NCBI RefSeq assembly: GCF_025943985.1
Contig: NZ_JAPCWE010000013.1
Location: forward strand, 32,863 to 96,862
Direction: 5' to 3'
Length of the DNA stretch: 64,000 bases
Origin: Anaerorudis cellulosivorans
GTDB taxonomy: Bacteria; Bacteroidota; Bacteroidia; Bacteroidales; Dysgonomonadaceae
Shown: in pieces, positions 1 through 9,059 of the stretch
Layout of the letters: every line of letters begins with the position of its first letter
How positions within the stretch are numbered: position 1 is the stretch's first letter
The notes under the pieces: generated by a model
Database searches by the model: none
Told to the model about the DNA's origin: nothing
The model's input: only the letters and a program-made list of their open reading frames with translations
Translations under genes and position numbers: made by a program

Positions 1-1
1 C

Positions 2-67
2 AACATAAAATGGGAATATGCTGCTCAAAAAGTATGCGATATTTACAACCAACTCGTTTATAGATAA
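2..67 (+). CDS. C-terminal end of a glycosyltransferase (partial)
   Basis: An open frame enters from the left edge and stops at TAA 26 bases before the GH57 gene. The visible 21 residues end in AAQKVCDIYNQLVYR, a helical tail of the kind that closes GT4-type glycosyltransferases. In many Bacteroidales a group 1 glycosyltransferase or glycogen synthase directly precedes a GH57 amylase, so the position supports this reading. The sequence is too short for certainty, and the identification rests mainly on the neighbour. Confidence 0.5.
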   Translation, partial: NIKWEYAAQKVCDIYNQLVYR

Positions 68-92
68 TTAATCAGAAAAGCATGATACTTGT

Positions 93-1427
93 ATGAAAAA
101 AATTTGTTTTTATTTTCAAATTCATCAGCCCTTTCGTCTAAAAAGGTACCGCTTTTTCAATATCGGAAAAGATCATTACTATTACGACGATTATTCCAAC
201 GAAAGTATTCTTCAACAAATTGCGGATAAATCGTTTTTACCTGCCAATCGCATGTTCTTGGATCTCGTCAATCTCTACAAAGGACGTTTTAAAATCGCGT
301 TCTCCATTTCGGGTGTCGCATTGGATCAACTTGAAATCTATGCACCGGAGGTAATAGACGGACTTATGGAATTGAGCAAAACGGGAAATGTGGAATTCCT
401 TGCCGAAACCTATGCCCATTCCCTTTCTTGCTTGGGTGATCCCATCGAATTTCAAAGACAGGTGAAGCAACATGCCGAAAAAATAAAATTGCTGTTCGAT
501 CAGAAACCAACCGTATTCCGAAATACCGAACTTATTTATTCCGACGAAATATCGGAATTGGTTTACAAGATGGGATATAAAAAAATGATTACTGAAGGTG
601 CTAAACAGGTTTTAGGTTGGAAAAGCCCGAATTATGTTTATCACTCCGTAACCCAACCCAATATGAAGTTGCTGCTCAGAAACTCGGGGTTGACTGAAAA
701 TATTACGTTCCGTTTTTCCGATTACACTTGGCATGATTATCCATTAACAGCAGAAAAATTCATCAGTTGGATAGCAGCAACTCCTCCGGAGGAAGAGATT
801 ATCAATCTTTTTATGAATTACGAAACATTTGGCAATTTGCAACCTTCCTATACCGGTATCTTCGAATTTATGAAAGCGTTGCCTCGTTTTGCTTTTGAAA
901 ATAATATCGAATTTGCTACGCCAAGTGAAATTCTCGATGAGTATAAACCGGTTGGGCCAATATCGGTGCCCGATCCTATTTCATGGTCGGATGAGGAACG
1001 CGATCTAAGTGCATGGCTCGGAAACACATTGCAGCGCAGCGCCTTTAATACACTTTGCGGGATCAGCGAACGGGTTCGCTTGTGCGAAGACAGACGGTTA
1101 AAGCAGGATTGGCTTTACCTGCAAACCAGCGACCATTTTTATTATATGTCGACTAAGCATTTTTCGAAAGGAGAACCCTACACACGATTTAGCCCTTACC
1201 CCTCTCCCTATGATGCTTTTAACAACTACATGAATGTATTAAGCGATTTTATTGCCCGCGTTAAAGCTCAATACCCCGATACGGTTCAAAATGAGGAGCT
1301 TGGCTCTCTTCTTACCATCATCCGCAATCAGGAAAAGAAAATCAAAAAATTAGAAGCCGAACTGAAAAGCATCAGGGAAGCCAATGTTGAGAAGTTTGTA
1401 AAGAAAGAAAAAGAAGAAGTAGAATAA
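93..1427 (+). CDS. Glycoside hydrolase family 57 alpha-amylase-type protein
   Basis: A 444-residue cytoplasmic protein without signal peptide. The N-terminus carries the GH57 signature FYFQIHQPFRL (about residues 6-16), and a second conserved block, TVFRNTELIYSDE (about 142-154), contains acidic residues typical of the (beta/alpha)7 barrel. The last 40 residues form a lysine/glutamate-rich coiled coil. GH57 enzymes hydrolyse or rearrange alpha-1,4-glucan; with the preceding glycosyltransferase this points to glycogen metabolism. The ATG has no Shine-Dalgarno sequence, as usual in this phylum. It converges with gldH and shares a terminator hairpin with it. Family assignment is firm; exact specificity cannot be read. 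Confidence 0.88.
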   Translation: MKKICFYFQIHQPFRLKRYRFFNIGKDHYYYDDYSNESILQQIADKSFLPANRMFLDLVNLYKGRFKIAFSISGVALDQLEIYAPEVIDGLMELSKTGNVEFLAETYAHSLSCLGDPIEFQRQVKQHAEKIKLLFDQKPTVFRNTELIYSDEISELVYKMGYKKMITEGAKQVLGWKSPNYVYHSVTQPNMKLLLRNSGLTENITFRFSDYTWHDYPLTAEKFISWIAATPPEEEIINLFMNYETFGNLQPSYTGIFEFMKALPRFAFENNIEFATPSEILDEYKPVGPISVPDPISWSDEERDLSAWLGNTLQRSAFNTLCGISERVRLCEDRRLKQDWLYLQTSDHFYYMSTKHFSKGEPYTRFSPYPSPYDAFNNYMNVLSDFIARVKAQYPDTVQNEELGSLLTIIRNQEKKIKKLEAELKSIREANVEKFVKKEKEEVE

Positions 1428-1452
1428 AAATTTCTATGTTTTAGAAATTTTT
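1426..1452. terminator. Bidirectional terminator between GH57 gene and gldH
   Basis: An 11-bp perfect stem (AAAAATTTCTA with TAGAAATTTTT) around a five-base loop. The A/T arms give a T run on both strands, so it can end both converging transcripts. It overlaps the stop codon of gldH. Confidence 0.6.
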
Positions 1453-1907
1453 ACACCTATTCTTTCGATTCCCACCAACGGATCATCTTTCATAAAATGA
1501 CGAATATAAAAACGATAATGAGTTACACTGTCCTTTGCCCTTATATTTTTTTTGCAGGGTACCGAAAGTTGATGCATGCCACCCCCACCCGAACTTAACC
1601 ATTTTCCATATCGATCGCAAACCTTGCATTTTAACGTATCGTATTGTAAAATGGTATCTTGCAAATTATTCCCTATCAGGAGCCACAAATCCTGATAGGG
1701 ATAACTTTTGTTATGCATAATCACAATATCCGCTTGATAGATATCGGATGGATTCAACCGAAGGGAGTCGAATTGGATACATATAACACTATCCCTCGGC
1801 CATTGTCCACTCGAAAGATGTTTAAAGGCATAATATTCGTTGTTCTCGTTGCACGACAAGAATATAACTGATAAACAGGTCAAGAAAAAATACGCCTTAC
1901 TATTCAT
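1434..1907 (-). CDS. gldH: Gliding motility lipoprotein GldH-like
   Basis: A lipoprotein of about 157 residues. I chose the start MNSKAYFFLTC because it begins a proper lipoprotein signal peptide with lipobox LSC (Cys19); the longer frame upstream adds only a basic low-complexity stretch that is the ricT tail in another frame. GldH is a Bacteroidetes lipoprotein required for gliding in Flavobacterium and present in many non-gliding Bacteroidales. The motifs SGQWPRDS and GIERIGVKI are typical of the family. The start overlaps the ricT stop by 8 bp, indicating translational coupling in holB-ricT-gldH. Confidence 0.8.
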   Translation of the reverse strand: MNSKAYFFLTCLSVIFLSCNENNEYYAFKHLSSGQWPRDSVICIQFDSLRLNPSDIYQADIVIMHNKSYPYQDLWLLIGNNLQDTILQYDTLKCKVCDRYGKWLSSGGGGMHQLSVPCKKNIRAKDSVTHYRFYIRHFMKDDPLVGIERIGVKISKT

Positions 1908-3123
1908 TTTTATCGGGATTATCCGACGAATTTTCTGTATTTGTCTTTGCTGACTTTTTATTTTGTTTACGTTTTTTCTTTTTCTTCTTCTTTTTAACTG
2001 AAGAAGAAGAAATTTTGTCATCGAAACGATCGATATTTTGATCGTTCAACAAGTCATTCATATAAAGAGCCTCATTTTGAACATTTTCTTCAATATCCGG
2101 TTCCAATTTTAAGGGTTTTTCTCCCTTCTTATTCATATTGATAACTTCAAAAACCCGATCCTTGGAAATGGTAACCAAATGAACGGGATTATATTTATCG
2201 GTAGAATAAGTTAACAGGCCTTGAAAAATATCGGTTTTTACATGATAATAATCGGCATCTTTTGTTTGAAGAACAATTTCATAAGAAGGTAAGTTTTTTT
2301 GAGCCTCTACATAAGCATCGATTTCATAATTGAGACAACACTTTAGTTTTCCACACTGACCCGCCAATTTTTGTGGATTGATGGAAAGATCCTGACAACG
2401 GGCACAAGATGTGGAAACCGATACAAAGTTTGTCATCCAACAACTGCAGCACAATTCGCGCCCACAAGGTCCGATTCCTCCGATTCGTCCGGCCTCCTGC
2501 CTTGCTCCAATTTGTTTCATTTCGATCTTCACCTTGAATTCCGATGCCAAAACTTTAATTAACTGGCGAAAATCTACCCGTTCATCGGCAATATAATAAA
2601 AAATAGCCTTGCTCCCATCGCCTTGATACTCCACATCTCCTATTTTCATTTGCAAACCCAACTCTTCAGCTATTTGACGAGATCGGATCATTGTTGGGTA
2701 TTCTCTTGCTTTCGCTTGATTGTATTTCTCCAAATCCGTAGGTCTTGCAATACGGTACACGCGTTTCAACCCGCCGTTATTCTCCTCTCGAAAGTTATTC
2801 TTTTTCATTTGCAGTTCCACCAACTTACCGGTAAGCGAAACTGTGCCGATATCGTGTCCGGGGGTCGCTTCCACAGCTACAATGTCACCAATTTTCAAAT
2901 CGATATTGTTGCTATTGATATAATATCCTTTACGTGTATTTTTAAATTGTACCTCTACCATTTTAGTGGCTGCTTGCATTTCGGGATAATCATGCAGCCA
3001 ATCGTAAGTATGCAACTTGTTGATATGAGGGGAACAACCGTAACAGCACGTTGTATTTTTTATTGTGGATGATTTTTCAGGTACAATATCCGAAAAATCT
3101 TCATATATATTTTCATTTTCCAT
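1900..3123 (-). CDS. ricT: PSP1-domain protein, RicT/YaaT family
   Basis: A 407-residue protein with a central PSP1 domain. It is unusually cysteine rich: CCYGCSPH near residues 26-33, then CGRELCC, CARCQDLS and QCGKLKCCLNYE between about 215 and 270, which look like Fe-S or metal ligands. In Bacillus the homologue RicT (YaaT) forms an Fe-S complex with RicA and RicF that modulates RNase Y; the Bacteroidetes role is not established. The C-terminal 45 residues are a lysine-rich disordered tail (KKKKKKKKRK). The gene lies between holB and gldH, a conserved Bacteroidales order. Confidence 0.88.
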   Translation of the reverse strand: MENENIYEDFSDIVPEKSSTIKNTTCCYGCSPHINKLHTYDWLHDYPEMQAATKMVEVQFKNTRKGYYINSNNIDLKIGDIVAVEATPGHDIGTVSLTGKLVELQMKKNNFREENNGGLKRVYRIARPTDLEKYNQAKAREYPTMIRSRQIAEELGLQMKIGDVEYQGDGSKAIFYYIADERVDFRQLIKVLASEFKVKIEMKQIGARQEAGRIGGIGPCGRELCCSCWMTNFVSVSTSCARCQDLSINPQKLAGQCGKLKCCLNYEIDAYVEAQKNLPSYEIVLQTKDADYYHVKTDIFQGLLTYSTDKYNPVHLVTISKDRVFEVINMNKKGEKPLKLEPDIEENVQNEALYMNDLLNDQNIDRFDDKISSSSVKKKKKKKKRKQNKKSAKTNTENSSDNPDKNE

Positions 3124-3197
3124 AGAAAAAAAGAACTGATTTACCGAATTTATATTGATTCAACTTCTTATATTGCAATCCAAAATGGATCACACGA

Positions 3198-4307
3198 TTA
3201 ATTTAATAATAAAACGGTAATTTTCAAACAAAGATCGAGAAAAATAATCTTTGCATTGCCGTTCTGCTCAATTTGCCGATAGGCAAGAGAAAACTCATCG
3301 TTAAGTTTCTCTATATTCTGTTCATTGATAAAGGGAGAAAAACGAATGCCAAACTCGGCTTCCTCACTGTTCAAATATACCATTTGGGGTTCATGCAGGT
3401 TGTTTATGAAATATTCGCGAAACATTCGCAGACAATACAACACATAACTCTTTTGCATTTCACGGCCTATACCGGCAATTTCATTTGCTATTGCTTTGAT
3501 ATTCTTTATGTTTCGTGAAACAGATGCACGCATCATCGTTTTAAATAGATCAAAAAAATATTTTGTCTCATCTGTCGATTCGATAATTTTCATCGCTTTG
3601 GTAAAGCTGCCATTAGCGATATGAACAACCGATAAGGCGTCTTTTTCTGCAAGACAATACTTCGATTCAATAGCGTCTACCATTTCATCATTCTCAATTG
3701 CATTTACATGAACAAGTTGACAACGAGATTGAATGGTTGGCAATACCCCATCAAGCTCTTCCGAAACCAAAAGAAACACCGTATTAACAGGTGGTTCTTC
3801 GATCATCTTCAAAAGCTTATTAGCACATACCTCATGCATTTTTTCCGGAAGCCAGACAATCATGATACGATATTTTGCTTCATAAATTTTTAAACTGAGC
3901 TTTCGGATAATCTCTTCACTTTCTTTAGCATAAATAATTCCTTGTGCATTTTGAGCATCAATGAAATTAAGCCAGTCATTGAGGTTGAAATAGGTATGTT
4001 GTGAAAGAAAACTACGCCATTGTGGCAAATATTCATCAGAAACTTTGGATTTAATAACAGGAAAAGCAAAATGCAAATCGGGATGAGCCAATTTATTGAA
4101 TTTTAGGCATGAAGGACATTTTCCACACGCATCGCCGACCTGAGGATGCAAACAATTGAGATACCTTGCATACGCAATGGCAAGAGGCAATTTACCCACT
4201 CCCTCAGGCCCATAAAACAAATAGGCATGAGAAACAAACCCCTTTTGTTCAGATTCCAAAAGATGCTTTTTTATATCCCGTAATCCAATGATATCTTTAA
4301 AATACAT
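3198..4307 (-). CDS. holB: DNA polymerase III subunit delta'
   Basis: About 369 residues from the chosen start MYFKDIIGLRDIKKHLL; an in-frame ATG 33 bases upstream would add residues unlike the family. An AAA+ clamp-loader domain carries Walker A GPEGVGK (residues 33-39), a zinc-knuckle set of cysteines around CGKCPSCLKF, and the LLKMIEEPPVNTVFLLVSEE block followed by the SRC motif of sensor 1. It belongs to the clamp-loader complex that loads the beta ring during replication. It heads the holB-ricT-gldH group and lies 58 bp downstream of metF on the same strand. Confidence 0.9.
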   Translation of the reverse strand: MYFKDIIGLRDIKKHLLESEQKGFVSHAYLFYGPEGVGKLPLAIAYARYLNCLHPQVGDACGKCPSCLKFNKLAHPDLHFAFPVIKSKVSDEYLPQWRSFLSQHTYFNLNDWLNFIDAQNAQGIIYAKESEEIIRKLSLKIYEAKYRIMIVWLPEKMHEVCANKLLKMIEEPPVNTVFLLVSEELDGVLPTIQSRCQLVHVNAIENDEMVDAIESKYCLAEKDALSVVHIANGSFTKAMKIIESTDETKYFFDLFKTMMRASVSRNIKNIKAIANEIAGIGREMQKSYVLYCLRMFREYFINNLHEPQMVYLNSEEAEFGIRFSPFINEQNIEKLNDEFSLAYRQIEQNGNAKIIFLDLCLKITVLLLN

Positions 4308-4365
4308 TTTCTCCTTCGATTGCCAAGAGGGATATCTCACCCTTTGCTATAATTTCGAAAACCTT

Positions 4366-5316
4366 TTAATAAATTTCCTTCGCAACCCTGTAAACACTCT
4401 CTGTTGCCATCAGAGAATAAAAATGAATACTTGGCACGTTATGTCGAATAAGTTCCTTACACTGGGCCGTGCACCATTCTACTCCCACTTCCTTGGCATC
4501 TTCATCGTTTTTGCATTTTCGTAATTCCTTTGCCAAGTCTTCAGGAATATTTGTTCCGAAAATTTTAGGTAAAGCTGTCAATTGATTTTTCATGTGGATG
4601 GGTTTTATGCCGGGAATAATTGGCACTTGAATACCTTCGACACGACATCGATCAACAAATTCGAAATATTTCCGATTATCGAAAAACATTTGGGTTACCA
4701 AATATTCTGCTCCATTGTCAACCTTCATTTTTGTGTAAAAAATTTCAGATTCCATGTTAGGAGATTCGGCATGTTTCTCCGGATAGCAAGCCATTCCATA
4801 AGAAAAAGGTTCTTCGGGAGGAGTAAATCTACTTCCGTCAAGAGCAATACCCCGATTGAAATTGTTGACTTGTTCCTGCAAATCGGTTGCATGTTCGTGG
4901 CTATCCATTTTTTTCTGTTCTTCATTCAATTTATTGGTATCCCCACGTAAAAGCAACAGATTAGTAATTCCGAGAAACATGAGATCTATTAAAGCATATT
5001 CTGTTTCTTGCTTCGAAAAACCCTTACAAATAATATGAGGAACTGCCGTGATGCCGTATTTGTTTTGAATAGCTGCGGCAAGGGCAACTGTTCCCGGCCG
5101 GCGACGGATATTTACTTTACGAATCACACCATCCTTATCTTCTCTATAGACTGTTTCGCTATGATGAGTCGTGATATTGATATATTTTGGATCAAACTCT
5201 TTCAATCTATCTATCGTTTCAAAAACCTGATAAATTCCATTCCCTTTGAGGGGTGGCAACAATTCGAAAGAAAAAGCGGTTTTTGTTGCTGTTCGTATTC
5301 GTTCTGAAACTTTCAT
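4366..5316 (-). CDS. metF: 5,10-methylenetetrahydrofolate reductase
   Basis: A 316-residue TIM-barrel flavoprotein that reduces methylene-THF to methyl-THF for methionine synthesis. Visible family blocks are FSFELLPPLKG near the N-terminus, ITTHHSE, LLLRGD and FFDNRKYFEFVDRCR, followed by PIIPGIKPI. The length is normal for bacterial MetF. It starts 11 bp after the rseP stop on the same strand and is probably co-transcribed with it. No riboswitch-like leader is present because the gene is internal to the block. Confidence 0.93.
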   Translation of the reverse strand: MKVSERIRTATKTAFSFELLPPLKGNGIYQVFETIDRLKEFDPKYINITTHHSETVYREDKDGVIRKVNIRRRPGTVALAAAIQNKYGITAVPHIICKGFSKQETEYALIDLMFLGITNLLLLRGDTNKLNEEQKKMDSHEHATDLQEQVNNFNRGIALDGSRFTPPEEPFSYGMACYPEKHAESPNMESEIFYTKMKVDNGAEYLVTQMFFDNRKYFEFVDRCRVEGIQVPIIPGIKPIHMKNQLTALPKIFGTNIPEDLAKELRKCKNDEDAKEVGVEWCTAQCKELIRHNVPSIHFYSLMATESVYRVAKEIY

Positions 5317-5327
5317 ATTTCTCCAAC

Positions 5328-6650
5328 TTATTTAAATATGGCTCGAATTATATCCATGCCGTTAGCATAGAGAACCAAAGCCAACAAAAAGATCATACCT
5401 GCAATTTGTGCATATTCCAAGAATTTTTCGCTTGGTTTTTTGCCCGAAATTACTTCGCATAACAAAAATAACACATGTCCACCATCCAATCCCGGTATTG
5501 GGAGTATATTCATAAATGCTAAAATTACAGAAAGAAATGCAGTCATCAACCAAAATGCATGCCAATCCCATACAGGAGGAAACAAGCTGCCGATAGTCCC
5601 AAATCCGCCCAAAGAGGAAACACCCTCTTTGGTAAATATATATTTAAATTGATTTACATAATCTTTGAGCGTTTGTACTCCCATTTTAATTCCGGCCGGG
5701 AAAGCTTCAAAAAAGTTATACCGGAGTGTAACTGTCGGATATATTTGCATGGGCGATTTGGGATAAAAACCCAATAATCCCAGGGAGTCGACCGATGCAA
5801 CCGCAGTATTTAACATACCGTTTCGATAAAAATCAAGAACAATTTCCTGAATTTTATTTTTCTCGAGTTCACTTTTGAAATCGGTGAAAGTTGGAGTCGG
5901 AATGCCATTTATGGCTACAAGACTATCCTCCGGTAGTAATCCGGCTTTAGCTGCCCCACTACCCTCCTGTACTTCGGCCACTACTGTTGGAAATCGATAT
6001 GTAGCAAAACCCTCTTTTGCCGCCATCAATTCATTCATGAAATTTTCGGGAATGGGTATAACCACCTCTTGCCCGTTTCGCAATACGGTTACCTCACGGG
6101 CATTGGCTATATCGAGAAGGGTACTTACACCAAAACGCTCCAATTCTTTATCATCAGCTTTCAGCAAAATATCCCCATCCTGAAATCCCACCTTATGAGC
6201 CACTTCACTGTATTCCATTCCCATATGCACATTTTTAAGCGGCAAATAGGTATCGTTCCAGGTAAAGAGCACCATTGCATAGATGATAAATGCCAAAATA
6301 ATATTGAACAATACACCGGCAATCATTACCAACAAACGCTGCCATGCAGGTTTAGATCGAAATTCCCATGGTTGAGGAGGCTGTGCCATTTGTTCCTTAT
6401 CCATGGATTCATCAATCATGCCGGCTATTTTCACATAACCTCCCAATGGCAACCAACCAATGCCGTATTCCGTATCGCTGTTTTTGGGTTTATATCGGAA
6501 TAGTGCAAAACCGGGATCGAAAAAAAGATAAAATTTCTCGACGCGTATTTTAAAGATACGTGCAAAAATGAAATGTCCAAACTCATGTACGATGACGAGT
6601 ATCGATAAACTCATCACCAATTGTAAAGCCCTGATTAGAAATGTTTCCAT
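5328..6650 (-). CDS. rseP: RIP zinc metalloprotease RseP (site-2 protease)
   Basis: A 440-residue inner-membrane protease. The zinc-binding motif HEFGH (residues 22-26) lies in the first transmembrane helix, and the second active-site motif NILPIPGLDGGH lies in a late helix. Two PDZ-like segments occupy the middle, one with the GxGAAKAGLLPEDS pattern. The family cleaves membrane-bound anti-sigma factors and signal-peptide remnants inside the bilayer. It lies 36 bp after dxr, a conserved pairing in Bacteroidetes. Confidence 0.93.
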   Translation of the reverse strand: METFLIRALQLVMSLSILVIVHEFGHFIFARIFKIRVEKFYLFFDPGFALFRYKPKNSDTEYGIGWLPLGGYVKIAGMIDESMDKEQMAQPPQPWEFRSKPAWQRLLVMIAGVLFNIILAFIIYAMVLFTWNDTYLPLKNVHMGMEYSEVAHKVGFQDGDILLKADDKELERFGVSTLLDIANAREVTVLRNGQEVVIPIPENFMNELMAAKEGFATYRFPTVVAEVQEGSGAAKAGLLPEDSLVAINGIPTPTFTDFKSELEKNKIQEIVLDFYRNGMLNTAVASVDSLGLLGFYPKSPMQIYPTVTLRYNFFEAFPAGIKMGVQTLKDYVNQFKYIFTKEGVSSLGGFGTIGSLFPPVWDWHAFWLMTAFLSVILAFMNILPIPGLDGGHVLFLLCEVISGKKPSEKFLEYAQIAGMIFLLALVLYANGMDIIRAIFK

Positions 6651-6686
6651 TAAATTCTACAAGTTTCTGTTGATCTGTTATTGCTT

Positions 6687-7844
6687 TTAAATAAATTCTG
6701 AAGCAATTGTTCTTGCTTCAAGATCGGTACGAAAATAATCGTCCAGATCGGGTGTTTTCACAAACGTTGATTTTTGCATGGTTTTTTCGATGATCTCACT
6801 CATTTGAAGGAAACCGATAGACTCTTGTAAAAAAGATGCTACGGCAACTTCATTGGCAGCATTAAGTATGCAGGGCATATTGCCACCCATTTCGATTGCT
6901 TGATATGCAAATGTTAAATTCCTGAATTTGTCGTAATCGATTTTTTCAAACGTAAGACTCGATATTTCGGTAAAATCCAAGGGTTTTATATTTAACGTCA
7001 GCCGTTCCGGATATGACAATGCATATTGAATGGGTAACCGCATATCGGGTTGACCCAGTTGAGCAATAATGGAGGTATCTTCAAACTGCACCATAGAGTG
7101 AATGATGGATTGCGGATGAATCACCACTTCGATATCCGAAGGTGCTACATCAAAAAGCCATTTGGCTTCAATCACTTCAAAACCTTTATTCATTAATGTG
7201 GATGAATCGATGGTTACTTTAGCTCCCATTTTCCAATTAGGGTGTTTCAACGCCTGTGTTGTGGTAACTTTTGCCAATTCTTCCGTTGAAAAGGAACGAA
7301 AAGGCCCTCCCGAAGCCGTAAGAATGATTTTATTGATCCTGTTGCAACCTTCCCCATTTAAACATTGAAAAATAGCCGAATGTTCCGAATCGACGGGTAA
7401 AATGGGAGCGCGATGTGCCAATGCCATCGATGTGATCAATTCTCCGGCAACCACTAACGTTTCCTTGTTTGCCAAAGCAATGGTTTTACCTGCTTTTATG
7501 GCCGAAATTGTGGGTTTTAATCCCGAAAAACCGACCATTGCAACCAAGACTATAGTAATGGCTTCGCTTTGTACCATCTGACAAATAGCATCACTTCCTG
7601 CCCACACTTTAATAGGCAGATCGGATAAGGCTTCTTTTACCTCGGTATATTTTTTTTCGTTGGCAATCACTACTATTTCCGGAAGGAATTGACGGGCTTG
7701 CTCAACCAAAAGTTGTACATGATTATTCGCTGTAAGGGCAAATACCTCAAAACGATCAGGGTGTTGCTGAATCACATCCAGGGCCTGTGTTCCAATAGAC
7801 CCTGTAGAACCTAAAATGGCTATTTTTCGTTTTTCTTCTCTCAT
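6687..7844 (-). CDS. dxr: 1-deoxy-D-xylulose 5-phosphate reductoisomerase
   Basis: About 385 residues from the start MREEKRKIAILGSTGSIG. A longer in-frame start at 7940 would overlap rimM and add 32 unrelated residues, so the internal ATG is preferred. The NADPH-binding loop GSTGSIG lies at the N-terminus, with the catalytic block ILPVDSEHSAIFQ and the motif LTASGGPFR in the middle. The enzyme makes MEP, the committed step of the non-mevalonate isoprenoid pathway. It sits between rimM and rseP on the same strand. Confidence 0.95.
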   Translation of the reverse strand: MREEKRKIAILGSTGSIGTQALDVIQQHPDRFEVFALTANNHVQLLVEQARQFLPEIVVIANEKKYTEVKEALSDLPIKVWAGSDAICQMVQSEAITIVLVAMVGFSGLKPTISAIKAGKTIALANKETLVVAGELITSMALAHRAPILPVDSEHSAIFQCLNGEGCNRINKIILTASGGPFRSFSTEELAKVTTTQALKHPNWKMGAKVTIDSSTLMNKGFEVIEAKWLFDVAPSDIEVVIHPQSIIHSMVQFEDTSIIAQLGQPDMRLPIQYALSYPERLTLNIKPLDFTEISSLTFEKIDYDKFRNLTFAYQAIEMGGNMPCILNAANEVAVASFLQESIGFLQMSEIIEKTMQKSTFVKTPDLDDYFRTDLEARTIASEFI

Positions 7845-7920
7845 TTTTGAGACACAACGTCTGTTACGTTCGCAAAGATAGTAAAATTCATTCCCGTTTA
7901 CAAGCGTGTAAGGTGGAGTA

Positions 7921-8451
7921 CTATTCGGTTGATTCTTCAATCAACCCTTGAGGAAGATCGACGTGAAGAATTTTTTCCTGTTCATCAATTTCAAGAATAA
8001 AATCTTCCGTAGCAGGAATCAAATATTCCGAATTATTCCTTTTTACGGCGAAAAGCACATTCATTGTTGCGTTATCCACTGCCTCAACCACTCCTAAATT
8101 ACCTAGCGTTTGATCGATTATGGTATAGCCAACAAAAAAATCCCATCCGGTTTCTGTCTCTTCATCTGCAACTGTCAGGCTTTCTTTTGGAAGATAAACA
8201 CGAAGATCGGCATACCTGGTTGCCGTAGCTACATCATCCACTCCCTCAAATTTTACCCGTGCTGTCGTATCATTGGTGAAGCGGATTTCTTCCACAAAAA
8301 AAGGAACGAAAATGCCATCGATTTCCAGAAAATAATACGACACATCAATATCGGAATACGATCGTCGATCAAAAAGAAGAGTCATTTCTCCTTTTATTCC
8401 ATGAGGCTTTAACAATCGACCGATTGGGGTGACATTTTCTGCCAATATCAT
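7921..8451 (-). CDS. rimM: Ribosome maturation factor RimM
   Basis: A 176-residue protein with an N-terminal RimM beta barrel beginning GRLLKPHGIKGEM, the hallmark of the family, and a C-terminal PRC-barrel half including FILEIDEQEKILHVDLPQGL. RimM binds S19 and aids maturation of the 30S head. It starts 8 bp after the DUF4290 gene. In several Bacteroides genomes murA lies between DUF4290 and rimM; here the two are adjacent. Confidence 0.93.
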   Translation of the reverse strand: MILAENVTPIGRLLKPHGIKGEMTLLFDRRSYSDIDVSYYFLEIDGIFVPFFVEEIRFTNDTTARVKFEGVDDVATATRYADLRVYLPKESLTVADEETETGWDFFVGYTIIDQTLGNLGVVEAVDNATMNVLFAVKRNNSEYLIPATEDFILEIDEQEKILHVDLPQGLIEESTE

Positions 8452-8459
8452 GGTTGTTT

Positions 8460-9053
8460 TTAGTGCTTTCGTTGTACTTTGATGGTCTTCATTTTTTTAC
8501 CAAAACCATTCGTTTTTATTTCCGGAATTGAATAATTCGATTTATCCAACTGTATTTTTCCGTTGGATAGTTCATACAAATCCTGAATAATTTTGGTATC
8601 ATCTACCTCTTTATTCCACTGAATATAAGACCGTTTCATTTGACTCGCCAATATATCGATAAGGTGATTCTTTGCTTCCCCATCTTCCATAGCGGCAGCA
8701 ATGTCGATCATTTTTTCCAAAATTTTACCGTAATGACGATACTTCATGTCGGAACGGCTATATTCAATACGACCGGGAGGTAGGTTTAATTCCTCTTTTT
8801 TAATTACTTCGTAAGGATAGTCAATATCAAGTTTAAAATCCGACATGATAGCCAAATGATCCCATAGAATATGTTTGAAATCCTCTACATCACGTAAATG
8901 AGGGAACATATTTCCCATAATATTTATAACAGCTTGTGCACATTTTTTACGTTCATTTCTGTCGGGTAGAGAAACACAGTAATCCACCATATTCTGAATA
9001 TTTCTGCCGTATTCAGGCATAATCAATCGTTTTTGTTGCGTGTTATACTTCAT
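8460..9053 (-). CDS. DUF4290 protein
   Basis: A 197-residue soluble protein without signal peptide or membrane segment. The N-terminus MKYNTQQKRLIMPEYGRNIQ and the block GNMFPHLRDVEDFKHILWDH are characteristic of the Bacteroidetes-specific DUF4290 family. The C-terminus is basic (KKMKTIKVQRKH). No function is known. It starts 6 bp after the glucosaminidase gene and is followed 8 bp later by rimM, so it is part of a tight operon of envelope and translation genes. Confidence 0.85.
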   Translation of the reverse strand: MKYNTQQKRLIMPEYGRNIQNMVDYCVSLPDRNERKKCAQAVINIMGNMFPHLRDVEDFKHILWDHLAIMSDFKLDIDYPYEVIKKEELNLPPGRIEYSRSDMKYRHYGKILEKMIDIAAAMEDGEAKNHLIDILASQMKRSYIQWNKEVDDTKIIQDLYELSNGKIQLDKSNYSIPEIKTNGFGKKMKTIKVQRKH

Positions 9054-9059
9054 ATATAC